A DNA stretch of 64,000 nucleotides, taken from the NCBI GenBank assembly GCA_036005185.1, contig DASYQS010000041.1:46242-110241 (forward strand). The letters are read 5' to 3'. Source of the DNA: VBAU01 sp036005185 (lineage in GTDB: Bacteria; Bacteroidota; Bacteroidia; Chitinophagales; Chitinophagaceae). The translations under genes were made by a program, and so were the position numbers. The notes beneath the pieces were generated by a model. The model was not told the DNA's origin. It saw only the letters and a program-made list of their open reading frames with translations, and ran no database searches. Below are positions 37,177 to 45,469 of the stretch, in pieces. How positions within the stretch are numbered: the stretch's first letter is position 1; every line of letters begins with the position of its first letter.

Positions 37177-37416
37177 ATGATAATAATAACGCTCATAACA
37201 AATCTTTTCAAAAATCAAAATATTCACACTTCCATTTTTTCATCAGCTTTCACTGAAGCGGTAAAAGATACATTCAAAGAAATGGGGACGGTATTTAATA
37301 AAGACGGTGAAAAAAGAAAAAAAGAAAACGATAGTGAAAGATCGTTTCTTTCAAATCTTAGTATCGGAAAAAAGTCAAAAGCAATGGACCAGAAAATATC
37401 TAAAGAGGCTAGATAA
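37177..37416 (+). CDS. Doubtful small hypothetical protein
   Basis: A 79-codon frame beginning MIIITLITNLFKNQ and continuing with a charged helix-prone tail (EAVKDTFKEMGTVFNKDGEKRKKENDSER). Codon use is not clearly different from intergenic DNA, no promoter box is seen, and no homology is recognised. May be a remnant. Confidence 0.25.
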   Translation: MIIITLITNLFKNQNIHTSIFSSAFTEAVKDTFKEMGTVFNKDGEKRKKENDSERSFLSNLSIGKKSKAMDQKISKEAR

Positions 37417-37467
37417 TTAAAAACGTTGCGGTGAAAAATATAGAAGATTGAAATATAAAAATATTGC

Positions 37468-38532
37468 ATGAAACAAAAACTTTTTCCATTTCTACTCTTA
37501 AGTGTAATTGCTGGAATAGGCTGTAGAAGAAATAATCCAATAGGCGAACCGCCAACGGCAGCTGCAGAAAAAAAATGGGTAGTAACCACTATAGCCGGGG
37601 AGGGCTCGCCTTTCTTTGCCGATGGCCCATCGTTAATGGCAAAATTTAGAGCGCCGCAGGATGTAGCCGTTACAGAAGGTGGAATTATATATGTGGCGGA
37701 TGCTTTAAATCATCGCATCCGGAAAATAGTTGAAGGGCAGGTAACTACTTTTGCCGGCCTTGGAGTAGAAGATACGACTAGCGGTATTGGTATTGCTGCT
37801 GGCTTTGCTCTCCCCTTCCAACTCGCCACAGACATTGCAGGCAACTTGTACACATTAGATGTGCATGACTTTCGTGTACGTAAAATAAATCCTTACGCTC
37901 TTGTAACTGTTGTTGCAGGAAATGGAATACGTGGATTTGCTGAGGGAAATGCGTTTTCTGCTGAGTTCGGCGAAACGCTAGGAATTGTAACGGATGAACA
38001 AGGAAATATTTATGTGACAGATTGGGAAAACAGACGAGTGCGTAAGATCAGTGTTACTGGTCAGGTTACCACCGTTGCTGGTAACGGTAAATCAGGTTTT
38101 GTTAATGGTAATGGTGACACAGCACAATTCATTTCTTTAGGAGGCATTGTTATAGATAAGCAAGGAAATTTATTTGTAGCTGACCTTAATCGTATCCGAA
38201 AAATTACGCCGACAGGAGTTGTTTCCACTTTCGCCGGAAGCGACTTGGCAGGATATAAAGATGGACAGGTCGATGTTGCACAATTTAAGTTTATTGAAGA
38301 TATGGTTATAGACGGGCAGGGGAGTATTTATGTATCTGACGACAATCGCATTCGTAAAATATCAATTCAGGGTGAAGTATCTACGATTGCCGGAAGCACT
38401 GCGGGTTATCTTGATGGAGATGGGACTTCTGCAAAATTTAATGGCGCCTTTGGCTTAGGAATAGACAAACAGGGAAATATCTATGTGGCAGATGTTAATA
38501 ATAGCCGTATTCGCAAAATAAGTTTTCAATAG
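37468..38532 (+). CDS. NHL-repeat beta-propeller lipoprotein
   Basis: A 354-residue lipoprotein with lipobox VIAGIGC. About six NHL blades follow, each with a phrase such as GGIIYVADALNHRIRKI, QGNIYVTDWENRRVRKI, QGNLFVADLNRIRKI and QGNIYVADVNNSRIRKI, and inter-blade motifs of the form VTTVAGNG. This gives a six-bladed propeller exposed in the periplasm or on the surface, probably a binding scaffold. No catalytic residues are identifiable. Starts at the ATG at 37468; followed by a terminator. Confidence 0.9.
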   Translation: MKQKLFPFLLLSVIAGIGCRRNNPIGEPPTAAAEKKWVVTTIAGEGSPFFADGPSLMAKFRAPQDVAVTEGGIIYVADALNHRIRKIVEGQVTTFAGLGVEDTTSGIGIAAGFALPFQLATDIAGNLYTLDVHDFRVRKINPYALVTVVAGNGIRGFAEGNAFSAEFGETLGIVTDEQGNIYVTDWENRRVRKISVTGQVTTVAGNGKSGFVNGNGDTAQFISLGGIVIDKQGNLFVADLNRIRKITPTGVVSTFAGSDLAGYKDGQVDVAQFKFIEDMVIDGQGSIYVSDDNRIRKISIQGEVSTIAGSTAGYLDGDGTSAKFNGAFGLGIDKQGNIYVADVNNSRIRKISFQ

Positions 38533-38610
38533 AGTGATTTAAATTTTTTATTGAAAAACTAAATGCGATTCATTATAAAGGAAGTAAAAATAGTGCAATA
38601 GAGGGAGCAT

Positions 38611-38652
38611 GGAACCGGAAGCAGCAGGGTTTAGCAACCGGTTCCTTTTTTT
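38611..38652 (+). terminator. Rho-independent terminator after the NHL gene
   Basis: Perfect 8-bp arms GGAACCGG (38611-38618) and CCGGTTCC (38638-38645) with a 19-base loop and a run of seven T. Confidence 0.88.
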
Positions 38653-38712
38653 AAACAAAGCGGATGAGAGATTCGCAAACCCTAAAACACGCATCATTAA
38701 AACTCGAAGTTG

Positions 38713-39945
38713 ATGTCAAACATAACCTTGGCCAAACCAATAATGGCACATGCAGTGCCGATCAGGAAAATTAAAGCGAAGCGTATTGAATCGATCGATC
38801 TTTTAAGAGGCGTTGTGATGATCATTATGGCCCTGGATCATGTGCGCGATTATTTCCATAAAGACGCTTTCTTATACAACCCCGAGGACCTTAACCATAC
38901 GAATGTTTTTCTTTTTTTTACAAGATGGATAACGCATTACTGCGCTCCTGTTTTTGTATTTCTGGCAGGCGTTTCAGCTTATTTATATGGTGTTAAGAGC
39001 GGCAAAAAAAAATTATCTTTTTTTCTTTTTACGCGAGGAATATGGCTGGTGCTGGCGGAGATTTTTATCATATCACTTTTTAGAACATTTAATCCTTCTT
39101 ATCATTTTATCAATTTACAGGTCATCTGGGCTATCGGCATTTCGATGATTGTTTTATCGGCAATGATTTACATGAACCCTCGCTTAATAGCTTTAACTGG
39201 GTTTTTATTAATTGCTTTTCATAACCTGCTCGATAATATACATGTAACAGGTAATGGCATATCCTCTTTTTTATGGGCATTGTTACATGAGCCGGAATAC
39301 TTCAACATAGGTGAGGTTAATATTCATGTGCATTATCCTCTGTTACCTTGGATCGGTATCATGGCCATCGGGTATTGCTTCGGCAGTTTGTATACGCCCG
39401 GTTACGATCCTAAAAGCAGAAGGAAAACCATTTTTTACCTGGGCTTTGGTGCGATTTTTCTTTTTATCATTTTACGATCCCCGAATTTTTACGGCGATGC
39501 CGCATATTGGTCATTACAACAAAATGCAGCCTTCAGCCTTCTCTCATTTTTAAATGTCACAAAATATCCTCCTTCTCTGCTTTATACGCTTATCACGTTG
39601 GGGCCTGCCTTAATTTTCCTGGCACTCACCGAAATGCCATTAAATGCTTTCACTAAAAAAATTACAGTAATTGGAAGAGTTCCTATGTTTTATTACCTGG
39701 TGCATATTCTATTCATACACCTGTTTGCCGTAGTCGGAGCGGTTATTTTGGGATACAAATGGTCAGATATGGTGTTATCGACTATGGTGCAGCGTGCGCC
39801 AACATTAAGGGGGTATGGGTTCAATTTGTTTATCGTTTATATCGTTTGGGCAGGGCTTGTCCTTATTCTATATCGTTTGTGCAAATGGTTTGATCAATAT
39901 AAAAGGTCAAATCAATCTGCGAAGTGGTGGCTAAGTTATTTGTAA
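38713..39945 (+). CDS. DUF1624/heparan-alpha-glucosaminide N-acetyltransferase-like membrane protein
   Basis: A 410-residue inner-membrane protein with about ten hydrophobic helices. The N-terminal ESIDLLRGVVMIIMALDHVRDYF is the signature of the HGSNAT catalytic-like (DUF1624) family, members of which move acetyl groups across the membrane to sugars. The motif WITHYCAPVFVFLAGVSAYLYG supports the same family. Whether it acetylates an envelope glycan is inference. Start at the ATG at 38713 (a TTG lies directly before it). A terminator separates it from the NHL gene, so it is transcribed separately. Confidence 0.88.
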   Translation: MSNITLAKPIMAHAVPIRKIKAKRIESIDLLRGVVMIIMALDHVRDYFHKDAFLYNPEDLNHTNVFLFFTRWITHYCAPVFVFLAGVSAYLYGVKSGKKKLSFFLFTRGIWLVLAEIFIISLFRTFNPSYHFINLQVIWAIGISMIVLSAMIYMNPRLIALTGFLLIAFHNLLDNIHVTGNGISSFLWALLHEPEYFNIGEVNIHVHYPLLPWIGIMAIGYCFGSLYTPGYDPKSRRKTIFYLGFGAIFLFIILRSPNFYGDAAYWSLQQNAAFSLLSFLNVTKYPPSLLYTLITLGPALIFLALTEMPLNAFTKKITVIGRVPMFYYLVHILFIHLFAVVGAVILGYKWSDMVLSTMVQRAPTLRGYGFNLFIVYIVWAGLVLILYRLCKWFDQYKRSNQSAKWWLSYL

Positions 39946-40064
39946 AGGTTGCAGCATGGTCTTTTGCCAAACCCTTTTTCAATTTTAGACAGGATTGCAA
40001 AAGACTCCGCTGGAACATAAAAACTCAGTTAAATCAATTATCAATCATAAAAAACAATTTCCTC

Positions 40065-40334
40065 ATGTCCAAAATTCACGATGTAATTGTTGCTGCTGTT
40101 CTACCTATTATTAAAGGAGTCGGAAAACTTGAAATGCAAAATGTGCTTTTAGGTATTAAAGAGCATAATGCGCCCGAAATTTTTAAAAATACACTTCAAG
40201 GATTGCATTCAAATTTTTCATTGTTGAAAGAAGTTGCCATTAAAACCAGGAGCAATTTAGATGATGGTATCATTGATCTGGTTCTTGAAGCTGTTAAAGA
40301 GAGTGCCGACACGGAAGGAATTGCTCTTTCATAA
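40065..40334 (+). CDS. Small hypothetical protein
   Basis: An 89-residue protein, mostly helical and acidic, beginning MSKIHDVIVAAVLPIIKGVGK and containing NLDDGIIDLVLEAVKESAD. No family recognised. The start is taken at the ATG at 40065: the frame stays open upstream to 39924, but that part overlaps the end of the acetyltransferase-like gene and does not look like protein. A hairpin terminator 30 bases after the stop supports a real transcript. Confidence 0.7.
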   Translation: MSKIHDVIVAAVLPIIKGVGKLEMQNVLLGIKEHNAPEIFKNTLQGLHSNFSLLKEVAIKTRSNLDDGIIDLVLEAVKESADTEGIALS

Positions 40335-40365
40335 ACTTTTTTTCATGTACAGTCGTTTGTGAAGT

Positions 40366-40395
40366 CCTGGTGTTTTTACACCGGGTTTTATTTTA
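40366..40395 (+). terminator. Terminator 1 of a duplicated pair
   Basis: Stem CCTGGTGT (40366-40373) with ACACCGGG (40378-40385), one G-T wobble, loop TTTT, then TTTTATTTTA. It serves the small gene at 40065-40334. It is nearly identical to the hairpin 93 bases downstream. Confidence 0.85.
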
Positions 40396-40458
40396 CTTAT
40401 CCAATTGCTCTCTCGTAAATCAAAGTTTTTATTTCTCGTATGTAGTTAGTTTTGGGAA

Positions 40459-40495
40459 AAACCCGGTGTTTTTACACTGGGTTTATTTTATTTTT
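40459..40495 (+). terminator. Terminator 2 of a duplicated pair
   Basis: Stem AAACCCGGTGT (40459-40469) with ACACTGGGTTT (40474-40484), loop TTTT, followed by ATTTTATTTTT. The core GGTGTTTTTACAC is identical to terminator 1. No gene lies between the two hairpins. The A-rich 5' arm and T-rich 3' arm could let it work in both directions. Confidence 0.8.
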
Positions 40496-40619
40496 AAAAG
40501 CTTCTACAAGCTGGATCTTCTTAATACTTATGCTTATTTTGGCATTTTTATAGCTTACAAAATCATTAACAATAAAAAACTAAAAATTCATTTACTTACG
40601 TGAGATTAATTGAATAGCT

Positions 40620-41009
40620 ATGAAATTACCGATCTTATTAGTGACCTTTCTTTTATCTTACGCCCGCCATGATTTACCTAACCCCGATGATATACTTGGT
40701 AAATGGATAAACATTCCTAAAGAGAATACCATTATTGAGGTGTATAAAAACCAGAATAATGAATACAATGGTAAAATAGTTTGGGCAAAAAACAACGATC
40801 AGAAAAAACCCATTGGTTTTATCATTCTTGAAAAACTAAAATACGATCCTGAATCAAAAAATTGGGACAATGGTAAAATTCATGATCCAAATTCAGGAAA
40901 AACATACAGTGCAGCTGCCAAAATTAAAAACGACGGCACCCTTGAGGTGCTGGGCTATATGGGATTTAAGTTTTTCGGAACAACAAAGAGTTTTAGGAAA
41001 ATAAAATGA
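40620..41009 (+). CDS. DUF2147 family exported protein
   Basis: A 129-residue protein with a short signal peptide (MKLPILLVTFLLSYARH). The rest matches DUF2147: DDILGKWINIPKENTIIEVYK, YNGKIVWAK, and the end LEVLGYMGFKFFGTTKSFRKI. Members are small periplasmic beta-barrel-like proteins (lipocalin-like fold) of unknown ligand; growth-related functions have been proposed in other genera. Transcribed alone; start at the ATG at 40620. Confidence 0.88.
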   Translation: MKLPILLVTFLLSYARHDLPNPDDILGKWINIPKENTIIEVYKNQNNEYNGKIVWAKNNDQKKPIGFIILEKLKYDPESKNWDNGKIHDPNSGKTYSAAAKIKNDGTLEVLGYMGFKFFGTTKSFRKIK

Positions 41010-41440
41010 ATCCAGATTTTTAAGACTGACTATGATCGATAACTGCCCTTTCAACGTGTAACACTACATCATCCGCGCAGTATTTCGTTAAGAAAGAGTG
41101 TTAATAAAAAAAAATAATTTCTTTTGAAGTTTAGTAAATGAAATTGCCAAATGGTTGTTTCATTAAAACAGATTGTTTCAGAACCGTACAAGTTCAGAGA
41201 GCAATAATCGAGTTTAAATACGTGACATATACTAAAAAATAGATTGCTTTCGCTTGCCTTTCATCGGTTTTGAAAAACTATTCTTCTTTTTCTTTCAACG
41301 GGTTGTTTAAACTAGCAAGTGAAACGAAACATTCATTCGTTCAGCGGATTCTTGCATTGCATTGGGGATTCTAAGATTATCAAAAAGATTCTGTTAAGAA
41401 ATAAACCACTTGAATTGCCATATTTATTTTCAGAACATTT
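41010..41440. other. 431-base gene-free region
   Basis: AT-rich with no supported coding frame, no strong hairpin and no clean promoter pair. It presumably carries the promoter of the gene at 41441. I see nothing else in it. Confidence 0.6.
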
Positions 41441-43867
41441 ATGTATAAGCAGTTATCCTTAGCATTTTTTAATTTTTTGATTCCCTATTTATTATTTTGT
41501 CAAGGCGGAGGATCACCTGCCTCTCTTTTACATTTTACAAATGATCCAATACTTGGCAAGCTGCTACCTGCTCTTGCAACTTATACACCAGAAAATGTTT
41601 ACCTGCATATAGACAAATCTATTTGCCTGATCGGGGACACTATTTATTTTAAGGGTTATGTTCTTAAGGGTAACCGACTTTCCGATAATAGCACTTCTCT
41701 TCATGTAGAACTTTTCGACAAAAGGGGATACATTTTACAAGTAAAAGTTTTTCCCATATACTCAGGAATAGCCATTGGCCAGTTAGAGATTCCTAAGAAT
41801 GCCGGACCAGATGTTTATTACCTGCGGGCATACACAAAATGGCAATGTAATTTCAATACCCAAAAGGTATATCAAGTTCCTATTACGATCATAAACGAGG
41901 AAAGCAACAATACTGCTGTTCTCAATCACCTAGAAAGAAATAGAGGCATTGTGATCGGCACCAATTGCGGAGTTGATTTAACGTGCACTGCGGCTTCAGA
42001 AAGTTTGTATTTTTCAATACTAGCAGATGAGAAGAGCCTTTACTTGGATTCAGCCTTACATCTTTGCTTGATATCTCCATTTCAATCTGCGTCAGTGGGT
42101 TTCACACTCAGCCATAACAAGCCACTAAAGGAGTTGAAAGTTCCGATGAGTAGTAAAACCGCTGGGCACGGAGTAGATATACTCCTGCTAAGTGATCAGA
42201 AAAAGGTTATCATTCAGGAAAAGATATTTTTTCCCTCTGATAATTTAGAAGCTGAAATAATTACTGATACTATCAACACATTATCGAGAGGCTTTAATTC
42301 ATGGAGATTGAATGTCAAGGATACAAATATTGCCAACTTGTCGATCTCGATTACAGATGCGGAAGCTGATACTAACAGGATAACGATCAATAATAGTATA
42401 TCTGGAGTAATGGCAAACTATCAAGATATTATTAATGATGGAGGAAACACCATACGTTACGTTGATTCGAACTACATACAGTTCACCGGAAAAGCAGCGA
42501 GGGCATCAAATAGGAAAATCATAAGAAACAAAGAATTGCTTGCTTTTATTACAACAAAGGATTCCACAAGGAGTTTTAAAGTGATCAGTATTGATTCAAC
42601 AGGTAGATTTGATTGCCGCAATTTATTTTTTTATGATACGGCAAATGTTCAGTTTCAGCTTCAGGATAAACAATTTAGGTCGAAGGATGTTGCTATTTGG
42701 TTTGATTGGTTTAGCAGGCCAAAGTTTTTCTTTGATTCCAGCATATATAATTATTCAGTTAGAAGCAATCTTCAAAACACCGCTTGGATGAAAGCAACAC
42801 ATTGGCGGGAAAATTATTTAGCTTATAAGGGAAAAGAGGTGCTAGGGGAGGTAATAATAAAAGCTAAACAAAAAAGCCCTGTTGAAAAAATGGATGAGGA
42901 ATACACTACAGGAGCTTTCAGAGGCGGAATAAACTCCAGGGGATTTGACTTAATCAATGAGCCTTCTTCGGGGATGAACCTCGCAACTTTTTTGCAAACC
43001 CACATGCCTTCAATACAAGCGACTGATAGTTCGATAACATATAGAGGCGACAAGTTTCTCTTTTTTGTGAACGAGATGGAAGTGCCTTATGATTATGCAG
43101 CACATATACCATTATTTGAAATTGCGTATATAAAAGTACACCCTCCGCCATTTGTAATGAGCTTTTTGATGCAGGGCGCTGTTTGTCTTTACACTAAAAA
43201 AGGAAGTGAGTTAGAAATACCTGATCCTACAATTCTTAAAAATGTAATCGTTCGCAAAATGGCGACCAATAAAAAGCTCGACAAGGAATATACTTCAGGT
43301 ATATTTTCAGGCAATGCTGATTTTTCGCTGGATTTAAGGAACGCTCAAAAGGAGTTTGATCTTTTCAAATATTTACAGAAAAAGCTACCTGGCTTTTCAT
43401 ATATGGATATGGGCATTGCAACTGAGGTAAAATACTTTGGGCATTCAATTAAATTTTTTATTGATGAACATGAAGTAGAGGAGGTCGAATTAAGCATGTA
43501 CCGTTATCGTATTAATTTCCTAGCCTATGTTAAAGTGCTAGGCACCTTTCCTGATTCTGGGGAATTCATATCGGCTATCGCACTTTATACAAGGAAAGGC
43601 GCAGATGTTGCGGGAGCTTTTGAAGGGTTAAATAAAATAGACCTGCCTGGTTACAATAAGATCAGGCTACCACACGAGTTTAATTATAATGACAGTAGTA
43701 ATTATTCTCCAGATAACAGGCTCACTTTGTATTGGAATCCTTTAGTTGATTCTGGTGAGAAGGTTATCAGATTCTTTAATAATAATTACACAAAAAAATT
43801 CAAGGTAATTATTGAAGGCGTAGGAATAAGGGGAGAGTTACTACATTTTGAAAGAGTGATTGAATAA
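41441..43867 (+). CDS. Secreted protein with MG2-like domain and two plug-like modules, no beta-barrel
   Basis: An 808-residue protein with a signal peptide ending near FCQGGG. Residues about 45-150 resemble an MG2 macroglobulin domain: ENVYLHIDKSICLIGDTIYFKGYVL. After a middle beta region the C-terminal third has two related modules: MDEEYTTGAFRGG (about residue 484) to VCLYTKKGSELE, and LDKEYTSGIFSGN (about 609) to IALYTRKGADV. Each resembles the plug domain of TonB-dependent receptors, with FLFFVNEMEV and IKFFIDEHEV matching strands. No barrel domain follows. It could be a surface scaffold or a TonB-linked accessory. No binding partner is deducible. Convergent with the GH28 gene. Confidence 0.75.
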   Translation: MYKQLSLAFFNFLIPYLLFCQGGGSPASLLHFTNDPILGKLLPALATYTPENVYLHIDKSICLIGDTIYFKGYVLKGNRLSDNSTSLHVELFDKRGYILQVKVFPIYSGIAIGQLEIPKNAGPDVYYLRAYTKWQCNFNTQKVYQVPITIINEESNNTAVLNHLERNRGIVIGTNCGVDLTCTAASESLYFSILADEKSLYLDSALHLCLISPFQSASVGFTLSHNKPLKELKVPMSSKTAGHGVDILLLSDQKKVIIQEKIFFPSDNLEAEIITDTINTLSRGFNSWRLNVKDTNIANLSISITDAEADTNRITINNSISGVMANYQDIINDGGNTIRYVDSNYIQFTGKAARASNRKIIRNKELLAFITTKDSTRSFKVISIDSTGRFDCRNLFFYDTANVQFQLQDKQFRSKDVAIWFDWFSRPKFFFDSSIYNYSVRSNLQNTAWMKATHWRENYLAYKGKEVLGEVIIKAKQKSPVEKMDEEYTTGAFRGGINSRGFDLINEPSSGMNLATFLQTHMPSIQATDSSITYRGDKFLFFVNEMEVPYDYAAHIPLFEIAYIKVHPPPFVMSFLMQGAVCLYTKKGSELEIPDPTILKNVIVRKMATNKKLDKEYTSGIFSGNADFSLDLRNAQKEFDLFKYLQKKLPGFSYMDMGIATEVKYFGHSIKFFIDEHEVEEVELSMYRYRINFLAYVKVLGTFPDSGEFISAIALYTRKGADVAGAFEGLNKIDLPGYNKIRLPHEFNYNDSSNYSPDNRLTLYWNPLVDSGEKVIRFFNNNYTKKFKVIIEGVGIRGELLHFERVIE

Positions 43868-43921
43868 GAAACATTTCAGGCAAATTGTTGTTGATCAAAG
43901 ATCTCTCTTCAATAAAATGAA

Positions 43922-45394
43922 TCATTTAAAAACAATACCAGTTGAGTTATATTGATAAAATTGCTTTTTACGGGCCGGCTCCTTGATGGTTGTTGATAGA
44001 AACCCAGACCGGTGCACATCATCTACCACGATAGCTATCCGGTAATCTTTTTTGATGCACGATAGTTTAAGATCGTTGAATTGTATGTCTCTGGCATGAC
44101 GAATGTAAACGCCCCAAGCCGGTAATTCACGAAACATGGAAAATTCAGGATATGCAGCGGGCTTTTCAGGAACACTGTTTAGCTCATTCAACAAAATTTT
44201 TGCAAACATTGGATTGCCTCCACCAGGATGCTTTATCTCAATATTGCTAAACGAAACATTGGTAATCATGGCGCCGGGCAATCCGGCAATGATTACGGGT
44301 GGTGAAATATTCCGGGGCATATCTTCGATCGGCCCTTCATATTCATATCCCGAGTCAGGCTTGCTGGCAGCGATCTCTGCCGATACATTCGCTATTCTTA
44401 TATTTTCCAATCGCCCTTTTTTGCCAGGAATCCTTTCACCAATTCTCATAAAAATAACATGACCTGTATTTAAAACCTGCAAGCCATCAGCTTCTACATT
44501 TTCAATAAAACCTCCATCCACAGCTTCCAAAGCAATTGCGGAGCGGTACGTATCAAAAACTTTAATATTGATAAGACGGATATTTCGAAAGCCTCCCAGT
44601 GATGCTGTTCCAAGCTTGATTGCATTAGCACTTGAACGAATCGTACAATTTCTGACTAGGATATTTTGACATGTTTTATTTGGGTCATGAGATTTCAAAC
44701 AAATACCATCATCAGCGGCATCAATATAAGAGTTGATGATCGCCACGCTGTCGCAATCCACAAAATCAATCCCATCATTGTTCCAAAAAGCACGGCTATC
44801 TACTTGGATACTGTCGATGCGCAGATTGTTACATTGATCATAAGTTTGTACCCAAGCCGCGGCATTACGCATCGTTACTCCTGTCATCGACACATTTCTG
44901 CACGAACGAAAATAGATCAACATGGGCCTAATCTCCACTTCGGGCCGGTCATTGCGAAAAAGATCTTTAATAAGCCCTTTGTGAACGAGGGCCGCAACAT
45001 TTCTTGCCACCTCCCGTCCTTGGCCATCAATAACTCCTTTTCCTGTAATAGCAATGTTCTGCTGGCTATCACACAATATCAATGCGGTTAAGTTATTTCG
45101 ATCATAATCCAATGGGTTCTGCACACCCAGTAATACGGCACCTTCCAGTAAATGAATAGTAACATTGGATTTAAGATGAATAGAACCGGTGAGAAATCTT
45201 CCTACGTCAAAAACTAATCTGCCTCCTCCTTGCTGATGAATATAATCAATAGCAAATTGAATGGAGCGTGTATTGAGCGTTATCCCGTCAGAATAAATAT
45301 TAAATAAAGAAGCAGGATAATCCTTTGCTGAACTTTGTACACATTGAAAGCAAAGGATGAGAACAATCCAATATTTTCTTATTAAGACGAGCAT
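43922..45394 (-). CDS. Glycoside hydrolase family 28 protein with altered active site
   Basis: A 490-residue right-handed beta-helix protein with an N-terminal signal (VLILCFQCVQSSA). GH28 polygalacturonases cleave alpha-galacturonosyl bonds in pectin. The NNDG motif (205-208) and the DD pair (228-229, in DAADDGICLKS) carry the candidate catalytic aspartates. The expected GHG histidine site reads SSANAIKLGTASLGG (254-268) instead. The later RIK-type residue is not in its usual form. It is the last gene of the minus-strand glycan cluster, 75 bases after GH106. Likely substrate: rhamnogalacturonan or another galacturonate glycan; specificity not provable. Activity may be altered. Confidence 0.85.
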   Translation of the reverse strand: MLVLIRKYWIVLILCFQCVQSSAKDYPASLFNIYSDGITLNTRSIQFAIDYIHQQGGGRLVFDVGRFLTGSIHLKSNVTIHLLEGAVLLGVQNPLDYDRNNLTALILCDSQQNIAITGKGVIDGQGREVARNVAALVHKGLIKDLFRNDRPEVEIRPMLIYFRSCRNVSMTGVTMRNAAAWVQTYDQCNNLRIDSIQVDSRAFWNNDGIDFVDCDSVAIINSYIDAADDGICLKSHDPNKTCQNILVRNCTIRSSANAIKLGTASLGGFRNIRLINIKVFDTYRSAIALEAVDGGFIENVEADGLQVLNTGHVIFMRIGERIPGKKGRLENIRIANVSAEIAASKPDSGYEYEGPIEDMPRNISPPVIIAGLPGAMITNVSFSNIEIKHPGGGNPMFAKILLNELNSVPEKPAAYPEFSMFRELPAWGVYIRHARDIQFNDLKLSCIKKDYRIAIVVDDVHRSGFLSTTIKEPARKKQFYQYNSTGIVFK

Positions 45395-45405
45395 GTTTTA
45401 TTTTA

Positions 45406-45413
45406 CGAAAATA
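45406..45413 (-). promoter_or_regulatory. Weak -7-like box upstream of GH28
   Basis: TATTTTCG on the reverse strand, one mismatch to TAnnTTTG, 12 bases before the GH28 start. A 38-bp palindrome lies directly upstream and would cover the -33 region. Confidence 0.35.
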
Positions 45414-45424
45414 GTGCAGCTCAT

Positions 45425-45462
45425 AATAATCAATAATCATTAATTAATGATTATTGATTATT
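45425..45462. promoter_or_regulatory. 38-bp perfect palindrome in the GH106-GH28 gap
   Basis: Two 19-base arms meet at TTAATTAA with no mismatch and no spacer; each arm contains AATCAATAATCATTAA. It is only A/T except for the two C/G pairs in each arm. It is 31 bases upstream of the GH28 ATG, overlaps the presumed -33 zone, and begins 8 bases after the GH106 stop. An operator for a dimeric regulator or an mRNA stem are both possible. Confidence 0.6.
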
Positions 45463-45469
45463 GGCTTTT

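Larger units (their letters stand above)
36489..37467. other. 979-base region with decayed or tiny reading frames
   Basis: No full-length gene. A frame-broken small secreted protein (36938-37113) and a doubtful 79-codon frame (37177-37416) are listed separately. The 36489-36930 part carries only a non-convincing 73-codon frame; nothing there is recognisable. Confidence 0.5.

Noticed and set aside
40370..40603. A 77-codon frame between the hypothetical gene and DUF2147
   Set aside because: It runs through both terminator hairpins and has a Phe/Tyr-rich composition typical of translated AT-rich noncoding DNA.
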